Shown here: piece after piece, positions 13,895 through 24,900 of the stretch
Position numbering within the stretch: the stretch's first letter is position 1
How the letters are laid out: each line of letters starts with the position of its first letter
From: Chamaelirium japonicum
Taxonomy: Eukaryota; Streptophyta; Magnoliopsida; Liliales; Melanthiaceae
DNA: 64,000 nucleotides
Reading direction: 5' to 3'
Assembly (NCBI GenBank): GCA_947650365.1
Contig: OX393553.1
Location: 70,231,463-70,295,462, forward strand
Notes under the pieces: generated by a model
Databases searched by the model: none
What the model was told of the DNA's origin: nothing
Seen by the model: the letters and a program-made list of their open reading frames with translations, nothing else
Program-made: the position numbers and the translations under genes

Positions 13895-14133
13895 GATTAT
13901 TGTTTGGATAGAATCCTGATTCTGGGATTCTAGGAGTCCGGAATCCCAAAATCCCATAAAACAGCTCTAGAGTCTGGAGCCTCGATTTTGAGCTCCCGAA
14001 AAATAACTATTTTTGTCTCTCGACAAAAACACTTTTTGGGATCAGATTATAACCAAACAAGCTCTTTGTTTTTTTGAGATTCCGGACTTCAGAATCCTAA
14101 AATCTTGGAATCGGAGCGTACCCAAACAGGCCC
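13895..14133. mobile_element. MITE, GTTTGGATA family, copy 1
   Basis: Left end TGTTTGGATAGAATCC and right end GGAGCGTACCCAAACAGGCC are inverted repeats. The interior carries GGGATTCTAGGAGTCCGGAA words. A better preserved relative is at 27959-28212 in the RH22 intron. Confidence 0.75.
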
Positions 14134-14357
14134 TTATGAGAGGGCCTAATTGACAGTTGAGACGCATGAAGTGGTGGAGACCGGAGAGAGTACCCTCACA
14201 AGTAGTAGATAACCTGATAAAGAATCAAGGACACTTAAGTAAAAACAATTTATTCTGCTTCAGACCCAATTCGCGGACACCAGCTAACACGATGAGAACA
14301 GGCGCACTAATCAGATTGATACTCCACTGATGACCGCGCTTGATGATCACGCGTTCG

Positions 14358-14968
14358 CTAAGGGCACTTGGTGCGGTTTCCGTGGCTGGTCCAGCCGGTG
14401 TAGCAGGCGCCGCACATCTCCTTGTTCCCGGCGGTCCCCGGCGGCACGCACTTGCAGACGGCGCAGCAGGTGACGCACGCCCGGTTGCACAGGTTCGGCC
14501 GCGAGTGCAGGCTGCACCTCCCCGAGCACACCACCGGGCACTCTGCACCCCCAAAAGGGCCCCACATCAGTACGGTCATCATCATCAAAAGGGCTTGAAA
14601 AGGGGTTCAGGGTGGTGGTGGGGAGGAGTTACCCTTCTTGGCATCCACAACCTTGTGGGGAGCAAGAGCAGGGGCCGGAGCCACAGCAGGAGCACCGGAC
14701 AGAGAAACCTATGTGAACCAAAAAAAAACCATGCTACAGTGATCAGCCCCTAAGATGATGTGAATGCATCTCATGGATGTAATCAAGATGAAACTGTGCT
14801 ACCTCAAAGGCTGGTTCCTCATCACTGGATGTCACCTACATGATAACAGAGTGTTTGATCAAATGCACAATGGGTTAGAGAGAGAGAGGTTAGAGAGAGA
14901 GATGGTCTTACTCTAGCAGTGACCAAGAGAAGTGAGGCCAGTGCAAAGGTTGCTACTTTATGAGCCAT
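14358..14968 (-). CDS. GASA/snakin cysteine-rich secreted peptide, complete, 116 aa
   Basis: Four exons on the minus strand: 14968-14912, 14835-14803 (a 33-nt microexon), 14708-14633 and 14542-14358 (TAG stop). All borders are GT/AG and the frame stays open. Residues 1 to about 20 (MAHKVATFALASLLLVTAR) form a signal peptide. A variable Ala/Pro-rich linker follows (APAVAPAPALAP). The last 60 residues are the GASA domain with all 12 cysteines, ending GNRTKCP. Conserved blocks include CSGRC, CNRACVTCC, CKCVPPGTAGNKE and CGACYTGW. The family acts in the apoplast, in gibberellin-responsive growth and defence. The gene is tail-to-tail with the LRR gene about 9 kb away. The start chosen is the only ATG giving a signal peptide downstream of the TATA box. 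Confidence 0.94.
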
Positions 14969-14974
14969 GATGGG

Positions 14975-15002
14975 GGTAGAGAGAGAGAGAGAGAGGGAGA
15001 GA
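14975..15002 (-). promoter_or_regulatory. CT-rich 5' leader of the GASA gene
   Basis: On the gene strand the 5' leader is a (CT)n run just before the ATG. Pyrimidine-rich leaders of this kind are frequent downstream of plant start sites; a regulatory role is inferred only. Confidence 0.4.
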
Positions 15003-15039
15003 AGTGGGGAATGAAGGCTGATGGGAGTGATCCTGGTGC

Positions 15040-15046
15040 TTATATA
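15040..15046 (-). promoter_or_regulatory. TATA box of the GASA gene
   Basis: TATATAA on the minus strand, 72 bp upstream of the start codon. This predicts transcription starting near 15010-15015 and a 5' UTR of about 45 nt. Confidence 0.75.
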
Positions 15047-15049
15047 GAC

Positions 15050-15335
15050 CCCCCCAAACCCCACAAGAGGACAATGGTCAGTGACCCTGGTTGTCAAAGA
15101 ACAGGCTGGCACATGGGCATCTGGGCTTGGGCAGCTAGCTGCCCCATTGATGCTTCCAGTCTCCTGCCTCCTCTGCCACTGCACTGATTTGTTTCTTTTT
15201 TGGAGCAATGTGGGTTGTCCCAGAATCAGCAGATCTCACCTTCATTCCACCATGGCACTCAAGTCACTGTTCAGTATGTAACCACAGCATCTCTACATGT
15301 CATTGAAGTTTTTTCATGATACAGTGGATTGGGCA
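15050..15335. other. Upstream region of the GASA gene
   Basis: Likely proximal promoter sequence. No gibberellin-response or other named element could be assigned with confidence. Confidence 0.4.
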
Positions 15336-15339
15336 TTAG

Positions 15340-16695
15340 AGCATATCCAAGGGACTCCCTATTCCTTTTCCTATTATAGTGAGATATATGGACTTCGTAA
15401 AGCAGGGAGCCACTTTTTTGACTCAACTCTAAGAGCTTCCACACAGGCTTAAAGGGCAAACCCCTACGCTTAGAGCATCGCCAATGGGCTCCTAAGACCG
15501 CTCCCAACGAGCCTTAGGAGCTCCCTGCAAAAAATCCACCTACAACCGGCACCCATTGCATGACATGACTCTGGCGTGGTGTTGGGAGCCCTAGTGCCTA
15601 GCCACAGTTAGCAGAGCACTGGAAGCTCCCAACGAGTCATCCCCACATTATTTTTTTTCAAATCAGTCATGCTCAACACTAGGACCAATTTCTCTTAGTT
15701 TTAAGGGTGTGGTAAAAAAGTCCTAGGAGCTCCTTATTGGGAGCCGGTTGGAGACCGTCGATCTCCCCCACCAGCACCTATCCTACGTGACCGCTGTTAT
15801 GAGCCTTAGGAGAACCTAGGGATGGGAGGACATCGGAGATGATCTAAGCTATTTTATGGTCCCCAAATACTTTATTGTATAAATGGGCGCTACATTTGTA
15901 CAATAAAGTACAAACGGGTGCTACTTGGCTCTCCACCTCTAGCAAGGCATAAATGTCTCATCCGTTAAGCCCCCATTTCTAGTCATTGGGTTTGAATTCG
16001 ATAAAGCTCTACCGATTAAGTAAATCAAGAGCGTCAGATTTAAATCCAACAGTCTGCATAGTGTATCCGTTGGATTTAATCGAATTTGAATTAAAAAAAA
16101 TCCTTGAAACACATCTTATAAATCAACCTATAGTAATACCGATTTACATATTTAATTGTTGGTGGAATAAGTATAAATATTTATCTTGGTTTTCATGTAA
16201 TTATCTCTTTTGTTAAGGCAATAAAGATATTTGGTAAAAATAGCTAATGAGATAGAGAGACCACTGTGAAGCACCTAATGATCGACAAAGTTCTTTACTT
16301 CTCAACTGGCTCTCAATTTTCCTCAAAAGTAGTTATGGAAATAAAGAGACCAGTATGGATTCTTTAAGGGACTCTCTATTCTTTTGCTATTTAATTGGGA
16401 ATGACCAAAAATACTTGAAAGGTAGCCGTTCTATGAAGTTCAAGGATTTGCATACTCTCGACCGATGCCGAATGATCGTTTAACAGCTCATTCGATAGTT
16501 TACTTGTGGTGGGGCCCAATGGGGATAGTGAGCAAGGCTCGCTTGGTACATTTGGTGAGTATAGTACCAATCCGTTTCTTTAGCGATGGAGATAGGGGAA
16601 AGCCGTTGGAGTGTTTACTTTGGCAAATGACTCCCTACTCAGGCGAAGGGAGCCAAAGTAGTGGAGACCCTTGGAGATGCTCTTATGGTGATCAC
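15340..16695. mobile_element. Nested GAGCATCTCC-type MITEs
   Basis: The outer ends GAGCATATCCAAGGGACTCC and GAGACCCTTGGAGATGCTC are inverted repeats of a common plant MITE type. A second element with ends CTTAGAGCATCGCCAATGGG and GATGATCTAAG lies inside at about 15474-15848. GGGACTCTCTATTC near 16370 looks like another partial end. No coding sequence is present. Confidence 0.65.
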
Positions 16696-17465
16696 AAGAT
16701 AGAGATTTTTCTATCATAGCTAAATTTGTGTTAGATTATAAACTAACATACAAGATTTCACATACAAAAAAAGAAAATCACACAACGATTCTTTTAACAT
16801 GGGAAAAACCTTGCTGACGATTTCCATCCAGATCTGGTCATCCTGATATGGCTCCCGACAACAATCGCTCATCGCGTCGAGTCTCGACAGATGAATCGCA
16901 CTCAGCCCGACCAACAGACAGAGGACGACTGTGATTAGATGCCACAAAGTAAGACTCGATCAGGATGGACAACTAAAAGGATGACTCAATGAGTAAGAGC
17001 ATCTCCAACGGATTCCTATTTTTTTTTACTAGAGTAATATTTCTCTCGTTAGGGCTGACGAGAGTAGCAACGAAGATTCAAATTACTGTAGAAATACATT
17101 TTGCTTTGTCATGCTACAGTGAATTTGGTATTAGGGTGGAGTCGAGATGAGATTCCCTACCCTGATTGCCAGCTGGCCTAGGACGGGGTGTGATGTGACT
17201 GCTCCGTATCTTTATATTTATATCTTGCAACAAAGGTGACGTCCAGCGAGAGGGGTTGTTTTTTGGGGGAAGGAAGCGAGGGGGTTGTGAGCTGCGTCCA
17301 GCTAATAAGACCGGAAAAAATGCATGTGCAGTGCACGCATACTGTAGTTATGGGGACGCTGCCAGTGTTGTCCCCCGCTTTGGTTCTAGGGGTTTCCGGA
17401 TGGGATGTTACTATTTCCACCCACAAATTTGCTAACATCCCTCTTATTATGCTCACCTCCTAACT
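16696..17465. other. Unassigned intergenic sequence
   Basis: Contains one further GAGCATCTCCAACGG MITE-like end near 16998; otherwise nothing recognisable. Confidence 0.4.
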
Positions 17466-17479
17466 CGTTTTTTTTTTTT

Positions 17480-17975
17480 TTTTTTTGAGGTAGTTTGACA
17501 TTAAGTCCTTATAAAAAGATGACTATTAGTTATATGACACAGTATTTTTTGAAATATAGCTCAAGTCCTTCTTGTCAGTCCCCCCTCCTTTGTCGCTGTC
17601 GTTGGACCTAACCGAACCCCCGCCCCCCCTTCCCCGTCGCCGCCGGACCTAACCAAACTCCCTGCCCCCTCTCTCTCCAGCTGCTGCCGGACCTAACCGA
17701 CCCCCCCCCCCTCCCCGCCGGACCTAACCGAACCCCCCCCCAGCCAGACATAATCTAAAAGCCATGGGATGAACCCTAGACCTACCCGGCTACCCCTAGA
17801 CCTAACCCTAGTGAGGTCGCTGGGGTCGAGGTCGGGGTCGCCGGGGTCAAGCTCATGAGAGTGGAAGAAGACAGGGAAGGGACCTTATCTAATATAGCAA
17901 ATTATGGTGTCCTGCAGTTAATATTGCAAAATAGTTAAGGACCTATACCTAATTCCCCCCTCTCTTTTTTTGAGA
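17480..17975. repeat. TIR-like element with GGACCTAACCGAACC minisatellite core
   Basis: The ends AAGTCCTTATAAAAAGATGA and the inverse of TAGTTAAGGACCTATACC are imperfect inverted repeats. The centre (17600-17740) has four degenerate copies of a C-rich unit containing GGACCTAACCGAACCCCC. Confidence 0.5.
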
Positions 17976-18064
17976 ATTCTTCTCAGTAAGATGAGAGGGG
18001 GGGTTCGGCATAGACCTCTATAGTTTTTATTTTTATTTTTATCTCTATTTTGATAATGCACCAC

Positions 18065-18365
18065 ATAGATTGGTTTGACTCTCCCACCCACTCCTCCCCA
18101 CTTTGACTGTCATCGTCGCTCCTCCTCCCTTTCCTACTCCCCATCCTATTCTTCTTTCTCATCCTCTCCTCCCTCCGATTGTCCTATCGGAGTTACTGGT
18201 CCCATGCACCTTACTGTCATCGCTTCCTCTTCTTCTTCCTCCTCCTCCCCACTCCGATTGCCCGCCAAAGTTGCCAATTTCATGCACTTCACCGCCGTCA
18301 CCATGTCCTCCATCCTCAACACCCCCCCCCCCCCTATCTCCACATCTATAGTCAGGGCAAGTTTC
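18065..18365. other. Pyrimidine-rich tract
   Basis: C/T-rich sequence that yields several overlapping open frames rich in Ser/Pro. Overlap in more than one frame and lack of any motif argue against a gene. Confidence 0.5.
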
Positions 18366-18897
18366 TCACTGGTTAAAAGAGCATCTATTTTAAGTATAGT
18401 TAGATATAACCTAAGTTTCATCTACCAATGTTTGAAGTTTTTATTGTCGAACCGTTTAAGTTTCTCGGAGTGTTTACTAGGGTTCTCTCTCCATTTAAGA
18501 AGTGATAGCTAGAAATAAATAAATATTTTATTTTCAGAATATGTTGGGATTCTAATCGAGTATAAATATAAGATGATCCTAGCAAATGGCTCAAAGAAAT
18601 TTGCATTGTAAAGAGGGAAAGAACTTATCGATTTGTCGTCGAGACTTGTGCTTGCATAATTCCCTGAAAACAAAATTCACCGTCTTTGTTGGTGTCGGAA
18701 AGGCCTCAGGCGATTTCTCCCTGGGGTACAATGACAGTCGGACTCCTTTTGCAATAAAGGAACCCCTAAGATCTCAGCGGACTCACTATTCGACATGAAA
18801 CTAAATTTACACACAATGTTTCATTCACACATAAGGCCATAACAACACTTCATCGTATCCTTGACAGTGATCTCAATCCTCACACCGGACGTATAAC

Positions 18898-18988
18898 AAG
18901 TCCGGGATTCGATCATGTGACCGCCGGAGAGGAAAACAATGAAGTCCGGGATTCGATCATGTGACCACCGGAGAGGAAAACAATGAGG
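18898..18988. repeat. Tandem duplication of about 45 bp
   Basis: Two adjacent copies of a unit starting AGTCCGGGATTCGATCATGT and ending GAGAGGAAAACAATGA, with one difference. Confidence 0.9.
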
Positions 18989-18989
18989 T

Positions 18990-20117
18990 TAACCACTGGG
19001 ACACAACTACAACCGTAGTTATGTGATCTTTATGTTTGGAAGATAAGAATTATGATGGAATAATTGTGTCCTTACTAATAATTTTAATATTTATCTGTGT
19101 AAGTTTCAGAATTTCCACAATCTTTGTCCTTGGACTGGATGCAATTTACAAACCCAACCTCTTGTGAGTACTTTCGATCATCATGTCTTCATCCACTTCA
19201 GCTGAAAAGCTTTACTTTTTAGTTTTCAACTTTAGTGCTGCCGAATTATTGACTAACACAAGAATCTATAGTGGTTTTTTTTTTTTTTTTTTTTTTGGGA
19301 CTTAGCTATAAGAGGGATACTTTTGAGAATAAGGACATGATTCTTTTTTATTTTACATCAGCTCCCTTCAAAGAAGATGTGTTTAAATATCGACCCCCAA
19401 ACATAATTTGACTCTTTTTTCCCCCCTTAAAATGACAAACTGCCTTTCCATTGCCCTTCAACCGAACCAGTAGCAGGCAACCGGTTTCACATTGTGAAAC
19501 TTGGGCACGAGATTCAAACATTGTAGCAATTCAATCTTTCACATGCAAATGTCCCTTTTTTTTTTTCAGCTAATGTAGCAAAATGTATTGTAACTAGGGA
19601 CCCGGAAAGCTGAACTCGAGTTCACCATTCAAATTGTGAACTCGAATGGAGAAGCTGCCACATGTCCTTAGAAAATCAACAATTGCAACTGGAGTTATTT
19701 ATATATACACATATATATGAGGGTATATATGAGGGTATACATTAGTTGTCCTTAGTCCTAACCAAAACAGTTTCCAGGGACCTATCACACATTACCCTCC
19801 TTTTTATTTTGTGCGAGCCGACTATAGGTACTGCCGTAGTTGCCGGGCTGCCAGCTGATTCAAGTTAACAAACCAAATAGCTCAGATATGTGTCAGACCA
19901 CCATCAACTGACCTAATCTATTTGATTCCTTCTCTGACCTAGATTGGGCTTCATCGTAAAAAGTAAAATGGTTAGGATCATCTAAATAATAAGCTACAGT
20001 TTTTGTAAGAGGGACAAACAACGGTCAGAATCGTTCTCCCGATTTTCGTAGCCCATGATCTCCGCCATGCAAAGAGTCACCCCCTCTACAGCCTGCCAAG
20101 CCCCCCTCCCCCCCTCC

Positions 20118-20120
<3 letters not shown>
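18990..20120. other. Unassigned intergenic sequence
   Basis: AT-rich, with homopolymer T runs near 19278; no gene seen. Confidence 0.4.

Positions 20121-20121
<1 letters not shown>

Positions 20122-20162
<41 letters not shown>
20122..20162. repeat. (CT)20 microsatellite
   Basis: Uninterrupted CT run. Confidence 0.97.
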
Positions 20163-20165
<3 letters not shown>

Positions 20166-21921
20166 CAGATCCCACCGATCGCAACCACACCTAGATCGTG
20201 TGAGGTGATCATGAGATTGGGGCTGAAGGGGGAATCGATCGGGAGCCCCAATCCTACTAATCCCTCTCCCCCTCCTGATCAGATCTCTCACTCGAGAAGG
20301 ATCCGAGGAGAACTGATGCGACTGAGACCAACACCCCCTCAGTCTCTCCTCTCTGATTTTTTTTTTTTCGAGGGAGGGGGGAATTGATCGGGATCTCCTC
20401 CTCCGGTGGGATGCAGGAAGCCCCTTTACTCTTCTGACGAGGCAGCAAATAAGAGAGAGAACCCCCCTATTCCCCCTCAGGCGGGATGCAGCAAGCTAGC
20501 CCTCGTACTTCTCCGGCAGGGAAGCAAATAAGAGAGGGAAAGGGCTTCGCCCCTCCCTCCCTCCTCCTATATTTAACAATACTGAATGATAATTCATTAA
20601 CCTTGGAAGTTACAGACCCCCTCGCGAAGCTTTTTAGATTCACGCCCACCACGATTGAACCCGGCCTTACCTGATCAAACTCCTTCGTACTATTCCAAAC
20701 TGCAACCAGTTGGTTTCGTCAAAGCCGGAAATTAACAAGGTCAAAATTTTCAGAAGGAAAAGGATATACAAGATTCATCAAACTGGAAGTAGTGTGACGA
20801 GCCGCACCATTTCTCACTCACACTGTGCGAGAAACTCGCCCTGCATCCTCAGCTACGATCCGAGCTGTGGAAAAAAGACAATGCAGAATCAAGTTCAGAA
20901 CCGCATCCACGAGACTCTCATCGATCACTCCTAAAATCTCACCCCTCTCATTGGATTGATTGAGAGTATACCTTGGAATGATCCTTGCCCTGAGTATGGA
21001 GCAAGGGGACCAAGGAGAAGCCTAGGGGCGATCTCCTTGGGCCCAAGGCTCATGCATTAAGGACGTAGAGCGGGGGAATGGAGGAGACGGAAATGCTTCT
21101 GGAGGAGAGAGGTGAGGCCACGTCCGCTAGAGGTTTGCTTGAGGGGATTGGTGAGGTCGTCTGATATTATGTTACGATATTGGGCTATGTTATTTCGGAT
21201 GCAGTATATGTTATTATGTGATCTAACATGGTAAATGTACGACCGAATAAAATTTTATTATTAGGTCTACTCTTTGGATCCAGCTTTGTGATCATGGTTC
21301 TTCGATCACATAGATAAGTAAGATCCAAGATCATAGAAGATGGGAATAATGTCCAAGCGAGATAAAACCCAAAACTTGGTAGGAGCGATTGCCGATCAGT
21401 AAAATCAATCGAAATCGTCATCAATTAGGATTTAGGACTCTCAGCATTGGTCGACCATGATTTACCAGTTGATTCTACAAATGGTTTGTCTTAATTTTGC
21501 TCACAACGCAAGGATCAAACACAATGGAGGAAACTGGCTACTGACGTGCTAATCACACAAGGTAAGTCTTTGAAACAAAGGCTAGTATGATACATGGACC
21601 TAAAGTACCATGAAACTTGAAAAGAGAGGTTTGTATGCAAAATCTACTGAAGGCAACTAGCCAATATGTAATGTTTCAATGTCTGTTAGAAAAGTTCATG
21701 TATAATCTATTTAAATACAAGGCAATTATCTACAATTATATAGTTTCCATGTAAAATCCAAAGTGCTGATCGGATAAAGAGGAGCGGAAACACCAATTCG
21801 GTTAAAAACTAATTTAAGATTTGAAGAGAAACTTTACGGAGTCGACATCACTATGCTGTGTTCATGGGCATAAAAATCTTCATGTTGCATGTTACGTTTA
21901 TATGAAAGGTATATCTACATG
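20163..21921. other. Intergenic region and presumed 3' UTR of RH22
   Basis: No exon found. The part nearest 21921 should hold the RH22 3' UTR on the minus strand; no poly(A) signal is assigned. Confidence 0.4.
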
Positions 21922-24900
21922 CTAACCAAAAAAGTTTGCGCAGAGGACTATACCTTTTTTCTTAAGCTTATTCCGAAAGCTCCGTTTCCGACTGAATGCT
22001 TTCTCCTGCAACATAGAGATATTCATTCAAGAGTCAATATGAAGGCAAATTTGAATTGGGGTCATCTTATTCTCTCAACTAGTGTTCAAAAACTCGAAAC
22101 TCAGACTCGACTCGAAAGACAGCCGAGTTGAGTAAACTTGGTCAAACTCGGATGAGTTTGATCCCAACACGGTCTGACTCAGCCAAATAATCAACTCGAA
22201 ATCTGGTTGAGTCGAGTCAACTCGGTCTGACTCGGCCGAGGTCTACTGAGTTTTAAAACAGTGCTCTCAACCAGAATGTATTACTTAAAATGCATACGAT
22301 TGGCTCAGCAGCTACATCAAAATCTCATTAAAAGTGATGGAACATAATAATTATCTGCCAGGATGATATGAAATGAATTCAAATTTACCACAGGTTGGCC
22401 CATTCTGCCTGCCATACGCACAGCGGAAACAAGATCTCTATTTGCTTCAGTAAACAAGCTTGTGATAGTTCCTGACTGGCCAGCTCTGCCTGTACGGCCA
22501 ACCCTATGCAAAAAATCTATGGCAGAATTTGCAAACTCCGCCTTCAATTTAAGCAAAGGGGGGAAAGAGTGAGTCATTCAAAGAATAGGACCAATAGGTG
22601 CAGTACAACTTAAATAGTAAATCTGGTCAAACATCTTATAAGATCAGCTTAAAGTCATAATGCTCATGAGTCATGACAAATAACTTTGAGATAAGATCAG
22701 ATTAAATAGTTATAAGGCTCATAACAAATATCTTTGAGGAAAATTCAAAATTTAAGAACATCGTTATATTTGGCCTTGCAGATGAATTTCATCCTTCCAT
22801 TGACTATGTTATTCCAATCTTAATTGGAAGTTGCATCCAAAAAAAAGTTCCGCTGCATTTTGTTTCCCACTTTTGACATTCATTTCCCCCTCTAGTTATT
22901 TTCGATTAAACACTAATCAAATGAATAACTTTCTGGTTCCATTTCGTACCCAGATTCCCACACTCATTTCTCATTCTGGTAAATATGATCAACGCTCCCA
23001 GCGGTTAACCTTTTGCTATAGTTGTCATGTTTTTGGACAGTATGGTCAGATTCCCAAACTCATTTCTCTTAATGGGTTGATATTTCTCCTCACTGCTGAG
23101 CCTTTTAATGGCTCAGGGCCAGTTTATACCAGCTATTTCACTAAAGCACTGAGATAAAGTATGCCCATATGAAGCAAAATAAGCAAGTAAATTGTACTGC
23201 TGCATGAGTTAACTAAGTACTTGAAGACTGAAAATGGGCACTAAACGAATAAATGAACTCAATAATCAATATAGAGTAAGAAGCCAGACCCTAATCAAGC
23301 GTCAATGAAGTTGTAACCATTTCTAAAGAATCACATTACCTGAATAACATGAGAAACATTGGGAATAAGAATCATATTACCTGAATAACATGAGAAACAT
23401 TGGGTATGTCAAGCCCACGAGCAGCAGCATCTGTACAGACAAGTACCCCACCATGATCACGGAAAATATTTAAATTGTTTGCTCGTTCCTCCAGGGAGCT
23501 TTCACTATGATAAGAAATGCATTCAACACCAACGGTTTGCAATATTTTGGTCACTGACTCTGCGGCATCAACGGTATTCGTAAATACCATGGTTCGACTT
23601 GCACCAGTATAAGAATTACCATGCTTTACAGCATCTAGAAGAGCATCAACCTGTGTATCGGCTGTAACTTCTACCCATCTCTGTTCCAGTCTGGAGAAAG
23701 AAAAACCCAAATACAACTTCTATGAGAAAACATTTAGATTAGGTACTGACAACATCAAGCAAATTTCCATATGATTCATGAAGACCCAATTATTTAAGGG
23801 TGTGAATTCCACTAGGATAGACTAATCCCAACATGTGAAGGATGCTGCAAAAACAGAGAACTCACAATGTATTTATTAAAACCTGAGGAACGTGGCTGGA
23901 TGCTTTGCAGAATATCCAATAGAGTTAAAACTGTGTGGAAGATAGCCCTATATAGTATACACAATTATATGGGCTATGGCCCTCTCACGTATGTTATTAG
24001 AACTCTATATACAGATAGATGCAGTACAGCACGTAGTAATATTGGTCCTCCTGAAGAATGCTGTAAGGTACTAAGGTACATGTAAGATTGCACATACGGA
24101 AGAGACTGTAGAACAGGCAAACTAAAGTGGCATTTACTTTAATATATTTCATACAAAAAGGGCATATTACTGCCAATATGGAATGCACTCGAGCAACCAA
24201 AGTAAGAGATATGATAGTAAAGCTAAATAACCTCCATACTAGCCTTGGGTTGGAATGGAAGACAATGATCCGGTTATTGCTCTTCAAGCAAATGAGTCAA
24301 TCTCCTCAAAAGACATAGAAGCCACTAGTTCCCTAGCCCAATCAAGTGTAAGCATAACAAGTTGAAAAGAAGAGTGAGCGAGTGACGACCCCTCAGATAT
24401 ATTAAACAGCATGTAAGACAATCATCCAATGAAGTGTTAAGATCTAATAAAATAGGCCGTTGTACGTCCTTGTGTAATATCAGGTCCAGAGATTGTCAAG
24501 ACTTAAAAAGACTACCCACAAGCTGATGATACTCTCACATTCAATGGGGCAAAGCGTCATCAGTGTATCAAAAATAATTTTTAGTTAAGCACACACAAAA
24601 TGAACACATTGAAGGTGTTTGTGGCAAGATAGGACAACCTTGATGCAGCCTGATCCTTGCAGCTACCATGTTGTTATTTTCATTTATTTGATATAAATTG
24701 CACTTAAATTGCTGTTTTTTTTTGTTCATAGGCTCATATTTCAGTTTATTTGATGTAATTATTGTCCCATTATAAGTCGTAGTTAAGCAAATGTGAAAAA
24801 TGTCCACATTGTGCTTTGCGTTAGCGTTTAGGTTAGACTGAGCTAACTCGTGTGCAAACTCTGATGCATAATAATAATAAGGTGACGTGTGCAGCAGTCA

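Noticed and set aside
18075-18512. 145-aa open frame
   Set aside because: Low-complexity C/T tract open in three frames and on the other strand; no recognisable domain.
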